From the NCBI RefSeq assembly GCF_003063645.1, contig NZ_NESJ01000011.1, positions 1 to 64,000 on the forward strand: a DNA stretch of 64,000 bases, written 5' to 3'. This DNA comes from Limnohabitans sp. 2KL-51 (GTDB lineage: Bacteria; Pseudomonadota; Gammaproteobacteria; Burkholderiales; Burkholderiaceae_C). The notes beneath the pieces were generated by a model. The model did not search any database. It was not told where the DNA came from and worked only from the letters and a program-made list of their open reading frames with translations. Shown here piece by piece: positions 31,176 through 41,000 of this stretch. The position numbers and the translations under genes were made by a program. Position 1 is the stretch's first letter. Every line of letters starts with the position of its first letter.

Positions 31176-32299
31176 ACGCCCCCGAGCAACTGACCCCCGT
31201 GGCGATCTCCCCCGTTGAAGAGATCGTGGCCGAAATGAAAGCCGGTCGCATCGTGATCCTGGTGGACGAAGAAGACCGTGAAAACGAAGGCGATCTGGTC
31301 TTGGCGTCTGACCATGTCACGCCCGAAGCCATCAACTTCATGGCCCGTTTTGGCCGGGGCCTGATTTGCCTCACGCTCACCCGCGAGCGCTGCGAATTTT
31401 TGAAACTCCCGCCCATGGCGGCGCGCAACGGCACCGTCTACAGCACGGCCTTCACCGTGTCCATCGAAGCCGCCGAAGGCGTGACCACCGGCATCTCGGC
31501 TGCTGACCGCGCCAAGACGGTGCAAGTGGCAGTGGCCAAGGGCAGCCAAGCCACCGACCTGGTGCAACCCGGTCACATCTTCCCGCTGCAAGCTGTTGAC
31601 GGCGGTGTGCTCATGCGTGCAGGCCACACCGAAGCCGGTTGCGACCTGGCCGCCATGGCTGGTTGCAGCGCCTCGTCGGTGATCTGCGAGATCATGAAGG
31701 ACGACGGCACCATGGCCCGTCTACCGGACTTGCAAATCTTCGCGGCCGAGCACGGCCTCAAGATAGGTACGATTGCCGACCTGATCGAGCACCGCAGCCG
31801 CAACGAGTCGCTGGTTGAACGCATTGGTAGCCGCCCACTTCAAACTGCGCACGGCGAGTTCACCGCCCATGCCTTCCGTGACCAAACCAACCTGGCTGTG
31901 CACCTGGCCCTGGTCAAAGGCCAATGGTTGCCCGAATCGGAAGTGGCCGTGCGCGTGCACGAGCCACTCTCGGTGCTCGACGCCCTGGAAGTCAACCGGG
32001 CTATGCACTCCTGGAGCCTGGACGCCAGCTTAAAATACATCAACTCCCAAGGCTGCGGTGTGGCCGTGCTGCTCAACTGCGGCGAATCGGCAGACCAACT
32101 GCTGGCCCAGTTTGAAGGCCGTGCCCGTTCGGCCCAAGCCCCTGAGCGCGGCAAGATGGACTTGCGCACCTACGGTGTGGGCGCGCAAATCTTGCGCGAA
32201 TGCGGCGTGAATAAAATGCGCCTCATGGGCAACCCGCGGCGCATGCCCAGCATGACCGGTTACGGCCTCGAAATCACCGCTTACATTCCCAAGGAATAA
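31172..32299 (+). CDS. ribBX: 3,4-dihydroxy-2-butanone 4-phosphate synthase with degenerate GTP cyclohydrolase II domain
   Basis: The N-terminal RibB domain makes 3,4-dihydroxy-2-butanone 4-phosphate from ribulose 5-phosphate; it carries [11 protein letters not shown] and [13 protein letters not shown] with the expected acidic and histidine residues. The C-terminal half aligns in layout with RibA, but the zinc-binding pattern C-x2-G-x8-C-x-C is absent: the corresponding stretch reads [21 protein letters not shown] cyclohydrolase II activity is therefore unlikely, matching the RibBX type known in many proteobacteria. 375 residues; start ATGA-overlaps ribE. A separate ribA should exist elsewhere. 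Confidence 0.93.
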   Translation: MNAPEQLTPVAISPVEEIVAEMKAGRIVILVDEEDRENEGDLVLASDHVTPEAINFMARFGRGLICLTLTRERCEFLKLPPMAARNGTVYSTAFTVSIEAAEGVTTGISAADRAKTVQVAVAKGSQATDLVQPGHIFPLQAVDGGVLMRAGHTEAGCDLAAMAGCSASSVICEIMKDDGTMARLPDLQIFAAEHGLKIGTIADLIEHRSRNESLVERIGSRPLQTAHGEFTAHAFRDQTNLAVHLALVKGQWLPESEVAVRVHEPLSVLDALEVNRAMHSWSLDASLKYINSQGCGVAVLLNCGESADQLLAQFEGRARSAQAPERGKMDLRTYGVGAQILRECGVNKMRLMGNPRRMPSMTGYGLEITAYIPKE

Positions 32300-32301
32300 A
32301 C

Positions 32302-32808
32302 ATGCTCGACGCCAACAAAGGCCAGGCTGAAGAACTCGACGGCCAATTTCTGCACATCGGCATCGTTCAGGCCCGCTTCAACGAAGACATCACCAATGCT
32401 TTGGCCAAGGCATGCATCGAAGAACTCGAAGCCCTGGGCGTGACCAGCATCGACCACGTCATGGTGCCGGGCGCCCTGGAAGTGCCCGTGGCCTTGCAAG
32501 CTATGGCTGAGCGTGCCGAATACGACGCCTTGATTGCGCTGGGTTGCATCATCCGCGGTGAGACTTACCACTTTGAATTGGTGGCTAACGAGTCCGGCGC
32601 CGGTGTCAGCCGCGTGTCCCTCGACTACAACCTGCCCATTGCCAACGCCATCTTGACCACCGAAAACCTCGACCAAGCCATCGCCCGCCAAACCGAAAAA
32701 GGCCGCGACGCAGCCCGCGTTGCGGTTGAAATGGCCTGCATCATGGACGACCTGGCCGCCGACATGGCCGATTTGGCTGACGACACCGACGAAGAAGACC
32801 CAGCCTGA
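32302..32808 (+). CDS. ribH: 6,7-dimethyl-8-ribityllumazine synthase
   Basis: Condenses the RibB product with the pyrimidine intermediate to lumazine. The 168-residue protein has ARFNEDIT, the GALEVPVAL phosphate-binding loop and [12 protein letters not shown]. The acidic C-terminal tail (DDTDEEDPA) makes it slightly longer than the usual 155 residues. It overlaps nusB by one base (TGATG). Confidence 0.97.
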   Translation: MLDANKGQAEELDGQFLHIGIVQARFNEDITNALAKACIEELEALGVTSIDHVMVPGALEVPVALQAMAERAEYDALIALGCIIRGETYHFELVANESGAGVSRVSLDYNLPIANAILTTENLDQAIARQTEKGRDAARVAVEMACIMDDLAADMADLADDTDEEDPA

Positions 32809-33332
32809 TGACCGATTCGACCAGCACGCCCGAAACCGCCAACGAAGGCACACCACCTGCCGCCGTCGGCACGCGCAAGTCCTCGGCCAAGCCTGCACGC
32901 AGCCGCTCGCGTGAGTTTGCACTGCAAGCTCTTTACCAGTTCATCGTGGGCCGCAACGAAGCTTCAGACATCGACGTCTTCACCCGCGACCTGTCGGGGT
33001 TTCACAAAGCCGACTCGGCCCATTACGACGCCCTGCTCTACGGCTGTATTGACCAAGCCGCCGCCTTGGACGCCCTGATTGCACCCAACCTCGATCGGAA
33101 ATTTGCAGAAATCTCGCCCATTGAACACGCCATCATGTGGATTGGCGTGTATGAAATGCAGCACTGCCTCGATGTGCCCTGGCGCGTGGTGCTCAACGAA
33201 TGCATTGAATTGGCCAAAGACTTTGGAGGCACCGACGGGCACAAGTACGTGAATGCCGTGCTGGGTTGCTTGGCGCCCGAATTGCGCAGCGCCGAAGTAC
33301 AAGCCGACCGCCAATCTGGCCGCGCCAAATAA
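32808..33332 (+). CDS. nusB: transcription antitermination factor NusB
   Basis: Binds boxA RNA with S10 to support rRNA antitermination. The 174-residue product has a low-complexity N-terminal extension of about 38 residues, then the all-helical NusB domain with [28 protein letters not shown] and [25 protein letters not shown]. The ribH-nusB linkage is the standard arrangement. Confidence 0.96.
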   Translation: MTDSTSTPETANEGTPPAAVGTRKSSAKPARSRSREFALQALYQFIVGRNEASDIDVFTRDLSGFHKADSAHYDALLYGCIDQAAALDALIAPNLDRKFAEISPIEHAIMWIGVYEMQHCLDVPWRVVLNECIELAKDFGGTDGHKYVNAVLGCLAPELRSAEVQADRQSGRAK

Positions 33333-33351
33333 ACCCCACACCCCAGACACC

Positions 33352-34539
33352 ATGCGCATCTCTGAGCGAGCCGAGCGAATCGAACCTTTTTGGGTGATGG
33401 AAGTGGCAAAAGCCGCCTCGCAAAAAGCCCGCGAGGTCGCGCACACCGACCGGCCTGTGGTTTTTCTGAACATTGGCGAACCAGACTTCACCGCCCCACC
33501 CCTCGTGCAGCAAGCCGCGTTGGCGGTGATCGAGTCGGGCCAGACTCAGTACACACCCGCGCTGGGCCTGGACGCCTTGCGTCAAGCCATCAGCAACTGG
33601 TACGCGCAGCGCTTTGGCTTACAGGTGCCCACCAGCCGAATCGTGGTCACGGCGGGCGCTTCTGCGGCTCTGCAACTGGCGTGTCTGGCACTGATTGACC
33701 AGGGCGATGAAATCCTCATGCCCGACCCCAGCTACCCCTGCAACCGACACTTTGTGAGCGCAGCCGAAGGCAAGGCCGTGTTGGTGCCCACCACCGCCGA
33801 AGAGCGCTTTCAACTCAGCGCCGCCAAAGTGGCCGCCGCCTGGGGGCCGCAAACCCGTGGCGTTTTGCTGGCCTCGCCCTCCAACCCCACCGGCACCTCG
33901 ATTGACCCGGCCGAGCTGGCGCGCATTGTCGAGGTTGTGCGCAGCCATGGCGGCATCACCCTGATCGACGAGATTTACCTTGGCTTGAGCCACGACGCGC
34001 AGTTTGGCCAAAGCGCCCTGGCCCTGGGCGATGACGTCATCAGTATCAACAGCTTCAGCAAATACTTCAACATGACCGGCTGGCGTCTGGGCTGGCTGGT
34101 AGTGCCCGAACAGCTCTCGCCCGTGCTAGAGCGCCTGGCGCAAAACCTGTTCATCTGTGCCAGCACCGTGGCGCAACAGGCAGCCCTGGCCTGCTTTGAG
34201 CCCGAGAGCCTGGCGGAATACGAACGCCGCCGCGCCGAGTTCAAGGCGCGTCGTGACTATTTTCTGCCGGCCCTGAATGCAATGGGCCTGACGGTCCCTG
34301 TGGCCCCCGATGGCGCGTTTTACGCCTGGGCCGACTGCACGGCCGCCTGCCAAAAGCTGGGCCTTAAAGACAGCTGGGACTTTGCCTTTGCCGCGCTGGA
34401 ACACGCCCATGTGGCCATCACGCCCGGGCGCGACTTTGGCACCGACCAGACCGCCCGTTTTGTGCGATTTTCCACCGCCAACTCGATGGCCGAACTGCAA
34501 ACCGCCATCGGCCGCCTGAAAGCCTGGTTGCAGTCATGA
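33352..34539 (+). CDS. class I/II pyridoxal-phosphate aminotransferase
   Basis: PLP-dependent aminotransferase of the aspartate aminotransferase superfamily (fold type I). The 395-residue protein has NIGEPDFTAPP, TAGASAALQLA, SPSNPTGT, DEIYLGL and the Schiff-base lysine in NSFSKYFNMTGWRLGW. Substrate is not determinable; alanine- or aspartate-type activity is plausible. The start MRISERAER follows nusB by 19 bases and the end overlaps ybgC (ATGA). Confidence 0.88.
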   Translation: MRISERAERIEPFWVMEVAKAASQKAREVAHTDRPVVFLNIGEPDFTAPPLVQQAALAVIESGQTQYTPALGLDALRQAISNWYAQRFGLQVPTSRIVVTAGASAALQLACLALIDQGDEILMPDPSYPCNRHFVSAAEGKAVLVPTTAEERFQLSAAKVAAAWGPQTRGVLLASPSNPTGTSIDPAELARIVEVVRSHGGITLIDEIYLGLSHDAQFGQSALALGDDVISINSFSKYFNMTGWRLGWLVVPEQLSPVLERLAQNLFICASTVAQQAALACFEPESLAEYERRRAEFKARRDYFLPALNAMGLTVPVAPDGAFYAWADCTAACQKLGLKDSWDFAFAALEHAHVAITPGRDFGTDQTARFVRFSTANSMAELQTAIGRLKAWLQS

Positions 34540-34982
34540 AGATGCCCATCACCAGCATGAGCCACAGCGTTTTTGAGCACCCGATCCGCATCTATTGGGA
34601 AGACACCGACGCAGGCGGCATCGTGTTTTACGCCAACTACCTCAAGTTTTTTGAACGTGCACGCACCGAATGGCTGCGTGCCCTGGGCTTTGGCCAGCAA
34701 GTGTTGCGCGACACCTCGGGTGGCATGTTTGTCGTGAGCGAAACCAGCCTCAGATACCATTCGCCAGCCCGCCTGGACGACACCTTGATCGTCACTGCCG
34801 AACTGCAAACCGGCGGCAAAGCCAGCCTGACGATTGCCCAGCGCGCCTACTTTCGCACGCCCGGTCAAAATCAAAAAAACGACCGATTGCTTGCCGAGGG
34901 TACCATCCGCCTGGGCTGGGTCGACAGCACCACCTTGAAACCCGGCCGCATCCCGGCCCCTGTTCTGGAAGCCCTGAAATGA
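34536..34982 (+). CDS. ybgC: acyl-CoA thioesterase YbgC, Tol-Pal associated
   Basis: Hot-dog-fold thioesterase encoded with Tol-Pal in many proteobacteria. The 148-residue protein carries the catalytic motif YWEDTDAGGIVFYANYLKFFERAR near the N-terminus (aspartate in DTDAGG). Its stop overlaps the tolQ start (ATGA) and its start overlaps the aminotransferase, indicating one transcript. Internal ATGs at codons 3 and 8 are alternative starts. Confidence 0.94.
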   Translation: MKMPITSMSHSVFEHPIRIYWEDTDAGGIVFYANYLKFFERARTEWLRALGFGQQVLRDTSGGMFVVSETSLRYHSPARLDDTLIVTAELQTGGKASLTIAQRAYFRTPGQNQKNDRLLAEGTIRLGWVDSTTLKPGRIPAPVLEALK

Positions 34983-35683
34983 ACCAAGACATGTCCATCG
35001 TCTCACTGCTGCTGCACGCCAGTTTTGTGGTCCAGTTGGTGGTGCTGATTTTGCTCTGCATCTCGGTGGCCAGTTGGTCCGCCATCGTGCGCAAAATCAC
35101 CGCCATCTCACGAATTAAAAGCCTGAACGACGAGTTTGAACGCGTCTTTTGGTCCGGCACCAGCCTGAACGAGCTGTTCAACTCGGCCAGCCAGAATGCC
35201 AAACTGTCAGGCCCAATGGAGCGCATTTTTGCCAGCGGCATGCGCGAATACCAAAAACTGCGCGAACGCCGCATCAGTGACGCGGGAACTTTGCTTGACG
35301 GCGCACGCCGCGCCATGCGGGCGAGCTTCCAGCGCGAGATGGACATGGCCGAATCGCAACTGGCCTTCCTCGCCTCGGTCGGCTCCATCTCGCCCTATGT
35401 GGGTTTATTTGGTACGGTGTGGGGCATCATGCATGCCTTCACCGGCTTGGCCAGCTTGCAGCAGGTCACTCTGGCCGTTGTGGCCCCCGGCATTGCTGAA
35501 GCCCTGGTGGCCACCGCCATTGGCTTGTTTGCCGCCATCCCAGCGGTGCTGGCCTACAACCGGTTTTCCCACGACGTAGACCGCATCGCCATCAAGCTCG
35601 AAACCTTCATCGAAGAGTTCTCCAACATCCTGCAGCGCAGCCTGGGCTCATCTGGCAGCAGCAGCTCGGCCTCTGGCCATTGA
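34979..35683 (+). CDS. tolQ: Tol-Pal system proton channel TolQ
   Basis: Inner-membrane stator subunit that with TolR converts proton motive force into TolA movement during division. The 234-residue protein has three membrane segments: about 10-32, then SPYVGLFGTVWGIMHAF and ALVATAIGLFAAIPAVLAYNRF, the latter two lining the channel. Start at MNQDMSIV, overlapping the ybgC stop; a much longer frame upstream is ybgC read in another phase. Confidence 0.97.
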   Translation: MNQDMSIVSLLLHASFVVQLVVLILLCISVASWSAIVRKITAISRIKSLNDEFERVFWSGTSLNELFNSASQNAKLSGPMERIFASGMREYQKLRERRISDAGTLLDGARRAMRASFQREMDMAESQLAFLASVGSISPYVGLFGTVWGIMHAFTGLASLQQVTLAVVAPGIAEALVATAIGLFAAIPAVLAYNRFSHDVDRIAIKLETFIEEFSNILQRSLGSSGSSSSASGH

Positions 35684-35695
35684 TCGGATTGCACT

Positions 35696-36115
35696 ATGCC
35701 ATCCCCCTCTTCCCGAAACCGCGGTCGCCGTACCATCTCTGAAATCAATATGGTGCCCTTCATCGATGTGATGCTGGTACTGCTGATCATCTTCATGGTC
35801 ACCGCACCCATGATCACCCCCAGCATGGTCGATTTGCCCAGTGTGGGAAAAGCCGCCAAACAACCTGACCAAGTGGTTCAGGTGGTGATCCAAAAAGACG
35901 AGCGACTGAAATTGGTGAGCAACGGCAAGACAGACAGCGCCGCTTTGGGCAGCGTCGCCGCCAGCGTCAAAAGCTTGGTGGGTGACGGCACCAACACCGC
36001 TGTGGTCATCAGCGCGGACCGAAGCGTCAAGTATGAAACCGTGGTCAAGGTCATGGACAGCCTGCAGCGTGCGGGCATTGCCCGTGTGGGCCTGTCGGTA
36101 CAACTGGCACCCTGA
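35696..36115 (+). CDS. tolR: Tol-Pal system protein TolR
   Basis: Stator partner of TolQ. The 139-residue protein has one membrane segment at about 18-38 with the essential aspartate in VPFIDVMLVLLI, and a periplasmic domain that binds peptidoglycan. It follows tolQ by 12 bases. Confidence 0.97.
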   Translation: MPSPSSRNRGRRTISEINMVPFIDVMLVLLIIFMVTAPMITPSMVDLPSVGKAAKQPDQVVQVVIQKDERLKLVSNGKTDSAALGSVAASVKSLVGDGTNTAVVISADRSVKYETVVKVMDSLQRAGIARVGLSVQLAP

Positions 36116-36126
36116 AAGTCACCGCC

Positions 36127-37101
36127 TTGAGCGCCAAACACGCCCCCCATCTGGAGTTCGCCCCCCCGGCTGCGCCGGGCATGGGCCGCGCTTGGGTGGT
36201 GGCCGGCATAGCGCACCTGGCCTTGTTCCTGGCCCTGGGCCTGGCCACCGCTTGGAAAACCCAGCCCCAGACCGTGCAAGCCGAAGCCGAACTGTGGTCG
36301 GCCGTGCCGCAAGCGGCAGCCCCCAAACTGCAAGAGCCTCCGCCACGGCCACCCGAGCCTGAGCCCAAGCCCGAACCGCTCCCCAAACCGGCACCTCCCC
36401 GGCCCGCGCCAGAACCCAAGCCTGACAACAGCCTGCGCGATGCCCAAATTGCGCTCGAAAAGAAAAAAGAAGAAGACAAGAAAAAGCAGGAAGCCGCTGA
36501 ACGTCAGCGTAAGGCGCTTGAGAAAAAGAAGAAAGAGGCCGAAGAAAAAGCCGCGCAGGACAAAGCCACTAAGGAAAAAGCCCTCAAGGACAAGGCTGCG
36601 CAGGAAAAAGCCGCTCAGGAAAAGAAAGAACTGGACAAGAAGAAAGCTGCTGATAATGCCAAGGCCGACGAGGATAAGCGCAAGCAAGAACAAGCCCGGA
36701 AAGAGGCCGAGGATAAGGCTGACGCAGCCGTGGCCGAGGCTTTGCGCAAGGAACAAATGCAACGCATGCAAGGCATGGCCGGGGCATCGGGCGGCCCGAA
36801 CGCCACGGGAACTGCACTCAAATCGTCAGGGCCCTCGGCCAGTTATGCGGGACGACTCGTGGGCCGCATCAAACCCAACATCACCTACCCCGGCGACATG
36901 ATCGGTAACCCGCGCGCCGAAGTGGAAGTGCGCGTGGCAGCCGACGGCACCATCACCAGCCGCCGCATCGTGCAGTCCAGCGGCAACAAGGCCTGGGACG
37001 ATGCCGTGCTGCGTGCCATCGACAAAACCGAAATCCTGCCCAAAGACACCGACGGTCGAGTTCCACCCTTGATTGTGCTGGGGTTCCGGCCGCTGGATTG
37101 A
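36127..37101 (+). CDS. tolA: Tol-Pal envelope protein TolA
   Basis: Spans the periplasm to transmit energy from TolQR to the outer membrane. The 324-residue protein has one membrane segment (about 22-42), a Pro-rich stretch (about 65-100), a long Lys/Ala/Glu helix (about 105-215) and a C-terminal TonB_C-like domain (RIKPNITYPGDM to GFRPLD). The start is a TTG eleven bases after the tolR stop without a clear ribosome binding site; a later ATG before the membrane segment is possible. tolB and pal, normally next, are absent. Confidence 0.92.
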   Translation: MSAKHAPHLEFAPPAAPGMGRAWVVAGIAHLALFLALGLATAWKTQPQTVQAEAELWSAVPQAAAPKLQEPPPRPPEPEPKPEPLPKPAPPRPAPEPKPDNSLRDAQIALEKKKEEDKKKQEAAERQRKALEKKKKEAEEKAAQDKATKEKALKDKAAQEKAAQEKKELDKKKAADNAKADEDKRKQEQARKEAEDKADAAVAEALRKEQMQRMQGMAGASGGPNATGTALKSSGPSASYAGRLVGRIKPNITYPGDMIGNPRAEVEVRVAADGTITSRRIVQSSGNKAWDDAVLRAIDKTEILPKDTDGRVPPLIVLGFRPLD

Positions 37102-37242
37102 CAAAGAAAAAACGCCTCCATCTTCGCAAGCCTCAACGTCTTGCGTGCAGGGTGGCTTGAACCGCCCCGCTCCACTATGATGGACTGGTGGTGTCAAGCT
37201 TGGCCTTCAACTGACGATACACACAACACATGACTTCCATAG

Positions 37243-37262
37243 CGGGCCTGCTGACAGGCCCG
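37243..37262 (+). repeat. perfect hairpin in the leader of the secreted protein gene
   Basis: CGGGCCTG-CTGA-CAGGCCCG forms an eight-base-pair perfect stem ending 26 bases before the ATG at 37289. There is no T run, so it is not a simple terminator. Confidence 0.5.
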
Positions 37263-37288
37263 AGCCACCGCGTTCCGAGACAAACGAC

Positions 37289-37912
37289 ATGCTGAAAATC
37301 ATTGGTATTTGCTTAGCCACTGCTGGGCTAGGTCTTTACTCAAATCTTGCCTTGGCCCAAGCGACGCCATCCAAAGGGTGTTTTGTGGCCCATTTCAAGT
37401 CCTTGGCATTGAAAACCCACAGTCCGGATATGCGTGCGGTTTTGGCAGAAAAGTGGCTGCAATTGAACGCCCCCAACTGCACCAAGGCCCAACTGTCCGC
37501 ACTTCAGGCCAACAGCCCCAGTTGGTTGGGCAGCTCTTTGACGCAGGAAATAGCCTCCATATTGGAAGGTGCCATTGAAGCCAACATCGCCGGAAACCCT
37601 GAATTGATGGCGCGTCTTTACGAATCCTCGGGCAAAGAAGTTCAAAGCGGCAGCGTGACCCTGACCAACCCTCCCGCCCGAGCCCCCGTGGTTCAGCCCA
37701 TGGTCAACACAGGTGTGCTTTCTGGCAGCGCGAACTACGGCACCATTTCGGGCAATACCAACCTGAACCAAACCACGAACAACCTGAGCAATGCCAACAG
37801 CAACGCCAGTCCTGCTACCAGCAGCAGCGGCGCCAATTCAAGCAACAACGCGACGGGTCAGGGCAACTCAACGGGCACCAACATTCAGGGCCAGCTGTCG
37901 GTACCACGTTGA
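37289..37912 (+). CDS. secreted hypothetical protein with Asn/Ser-rich tail
   Basis: I do not recognise a family. The 207-residue product has a clear Sec signal peptide (MLKIIGICLATAGLGLYSNLALAQA). A compact region of about residues 26-115 follows with two cysteines (about 31 and 68), helical in appearance. The last 80 residues are low complexity, rich in Asn, Ser, Thr and Gly (for example NTNLNQTTNNLSNANSN), typical of flexible or amyloid-like secreted segments. It lies where tolB and pal would be expected, but bears no OmpA or beta-propeller features. Confidence 0.75.
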   Translation: MLKIIGICLATAGLGLYSNLALAQATPSKGCFVAHFKSLALKTHSPDMRAVLAEKWLQLNAPNCTKAQLSALQANSPSWLGSSLTQEIASILEGAIEANIAGNPELMARLYESSGKEVQSGSVTLTNPPARAPVVQPMVNTGVLSGSANYGTISGNTNLNQTTNNLSNANSNASPATSSSGANSSNNATGQGNSTGTNIQGQLSVPR

Positions 37913-37996
37913 AACCCCAAAGATTCAGGCTTGCATCGCTCGTCGTGTCTAAGCAGCGCCTGCTCTGAAGGGCGCATCGGCACTTTGAACTCGGCC

Positions 37997-38026
37997 AGCG
38001 GCTGAGCCCACACCCATTCAGCCGCT
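37997..38026 (-). repeat. inverted repeat directly after dnaE
   Basis: Nine-base perfect arms AGCGGCTGA / TCAGCCGCT separated by 12 bases, beginning at the base after the dnaE stop. No T run follows, so it may stabilise the 3' end rather than terminate. Confidence 0.4.
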
Positions 38027-41000
38027 TCAGTCGTACACAATTCGCGCCTGCCCTTGTTCGGCTTGGGCCATCCAGCTGGCCAGTGCCGCATCGGAGGGGA
38101 AAAATTTGGCGACTTCGCCCAGCGCCAACTCGGCGCGGGCGGCCAAGTCTTCGCTGCGCCGCTCCAGTGCCAAACGCACGGGCAAGCCGCGCACCAGATC
38201 GCCCTGGTCAGTCCGTTCACGTTGCGCGGGGAACTCGCGCACCAGTCGAGCAATGTCGGGCGCACGGCCATTCACGGCCACGCGCAGGTATTTGCCATAG
38301 CGGCAACGGGCCGCGCCCAAGTCCATGATCTGCTCAATCTTGAGGCGGAAACCACCCGAAAAACGATCAGCCTGCATCTTGGCCGTGACGATGATCAGCT
38401 CATCATCTTTCAGCAAGTGCTTGGCCGAGTTGATCAGGGCTTCATCGGCCGTGGCTTCCATCATGGCCGTTTTGTCGTCGAGCTTGAAAATCGCCACCTT
38501 GCCACGCTGACCGTTGATGATGCGCAAATCGCTCACGATACCCGCCAGTACCATGGATTCGCGGCTGTCGATCAGGTCGTCGATCTTGCGGCGTGCAAAC
38601 TGGCGCACTTCAAGCGCCACCGCGTCAAACAAATGGCCAGACAAAAAGAAGCCCACGGCCGTTTTTTCGAGCAGCAAGCGCTCCTTGATGCCCCATGGCA
38701 ACACGTCCAATAAATCGGGCTCTTGCGTGCTGGAGCCGTGCGAGTCTTCGCCCAGCATGTCGAACAAGCCTCCCTGGTTGGCGTTGGCTGTGGTGGCATT
38801 CGAGAATTCGAACGCCCGGTCAATGCTGGCCGACAAGGCGGCACGGTTCATGTGCAGCGAATCAAAGGCCCCGGCCTTGATCAGCGCATCCACCGTGCGT
38901 TTGTTGATGCGGGTGCGGTCCACGCGCACGGCAAAGTCAAACAAGCTGGTGAAGGGGCCGCCCTCGTTGCGGGCCGCCACGATCGCCTCAATCGCCTGTT
39001 GACCCGTGCCTTTGATGGCCCCGAGACCGTAGCGAATGATCTTGTCGGTCACGGGTTCAAAACGGTGCGTGCCCCGATTGACGTCAGGCGGATCAAAGCG
39101 GATGCCGAACTTCAGGGCGTCTTCGTAAAGCACCTTGAGCTTGTCGGTGTCGTCCATTTCCACCGTCATGTTGGCGCAGAAGAACTCAGCGGTGTAATGC
39201 ACCTTCAGCCAGCCCGTGTGGTAAGCCAGCAGTGAATAAGCGGCCGCGTGCGACTTGTTAAACCCGTAGCCCGCAAACTTTTCCATCAGGTCAAAGACTT
39301 CGTCGGCCTTGTCCTGCGGGATGTTGTGCGTGGCCGAAGCGCCCGCGCGGAACTTCTCGCGATGCTCGGCCATCTCCTCGGCCTTTTTCTTGCCCATGGC
39401 GCGGCGAAGCAAGTCGGCACCACCGAGCGAGTAGCCGCCCAGTATCTGCGCCGTCTGCATCACCTGCTCTTGATACACCATGATGCCGTAGGTCTCGCTC
39501 AGCATCTCGGCCACGGCCGGATGTGGGTACGCCACCTCTTCGCGCCCGTGCTTGCGGGCCACAAAGCTGGGGATCAGGTCCATCGGGCCCGGTCGGTAGA
39601 GCGCATTCAGGGCAATCAAGTCTTCCAGGCGACTGGGACGCGCATCGCGCAACATGCCTTGCATGCCCCGGCTTTCAAACTGGAACACGGCCTCGGTCTT
39701 GCCGTCCGAAAACAGTTTGTAGGTCTGCGCGTCGTCGAGCGCGATGTTCTCAAAGGCGAAGTTCTCCTGGCCCTTGTGCCGCTTGACGATGAATTCCCGG
39801 GCGATTTCCAAAATCGTCAGCGTGGCCAGGCCCAAGAAGTCGAATTTCACCAGGCCAGCCGCTTCCACGTCGTCCTTGTCGTATTGGCTCACCGCTGATT
39901 CGCTGCCCGGCTGCTGGTACAGCGGGCAAAAGTCGGTCAGCTTGCCCGGCGCAATGAGCACACCCCCGGCGTGCATGCCCACATTGCGGGTCATGCCTTC
40001 GAGCTTTTGCGCCAGTTCAATCAAAGTCCTGACATCTTCTTCTCGCTCGATGCGCTCGGCCAGGATGGGCTCCATGGCAATGGCGTAGTTGTTCTTGTCG
40101 CCTTCTTTGGGCGTTGCTGGTGGGTATTGCAGTGTGACCGACATGCCCGGCTTGTTGGGAATGAGCTTGCTGATGCCGTCGCAAAAGGTGTAGCTCATGT
40201 CCAGCACGCGGCCAACGTCTCGGATCGCCGCACGCGCGGCCATGGTGCCAAAGGTCACAATTTGGCTGACGGCGTCGCGGCCGTATTTGTCCTTCACGTA
40301 ATCGATCACCCGGTCCCGGTTGCCTTGGCAAAAGTCGATGTCGAAGTCGGGCATGGACACTCGCTCGGGGTTCAAAAAACGCTCAAAGAGCAAGTTGTAT
40401 TGCAGCGGGTCGAGGTCGGTGATCTTGAGCGCATAGGCCACCAAAGAGCCCGCACCCGAACCCCGACCCGGGCCGACTGGGCATCCATTGGCCTTGGCCC
40501 ACTGGATGAAGTCACCCACGATCAGGAAGTAACCTGGAAAACCCATCTTCAAGATGGTGTTCAGCTCAAACTCCAGACGCTCCACATAGCGCGAGCGCTC
40601 TTCATTTCGCTTGGTGAGGGACGGGTACAGGTGAAGCAATCGCGCCTCAAGCCCTTCGAAAGACACATACCGGAAATAGTCTTCGACCGACATGACCACA
40701 CCCTTCACAGGTGGGATCGGGAAGTCTGGCAATTGCGGTTTGCCCAACACCAAGGTCAGGTTGCAGCGCTTGGCAATCTCGAGCGTGTTGGCAATCGCGC
40801 TGGGCACATCGGCAAAAAGGGCGCACATTTGCGTTGTGGACTTGAAATACTGCTCGCGCGTGAAGCGGCGCACCCGGCGCTGGTTGGCCAGGATTTCGCC
40901 CTCCGAGATGCACACCCGCGCTTCGTGGGCTTCGTAATCGTCAGGTCCATGAAACTGCACCGGGTGCGTGGCCACCACCGGCAAACCCAAACGTGCGGCC

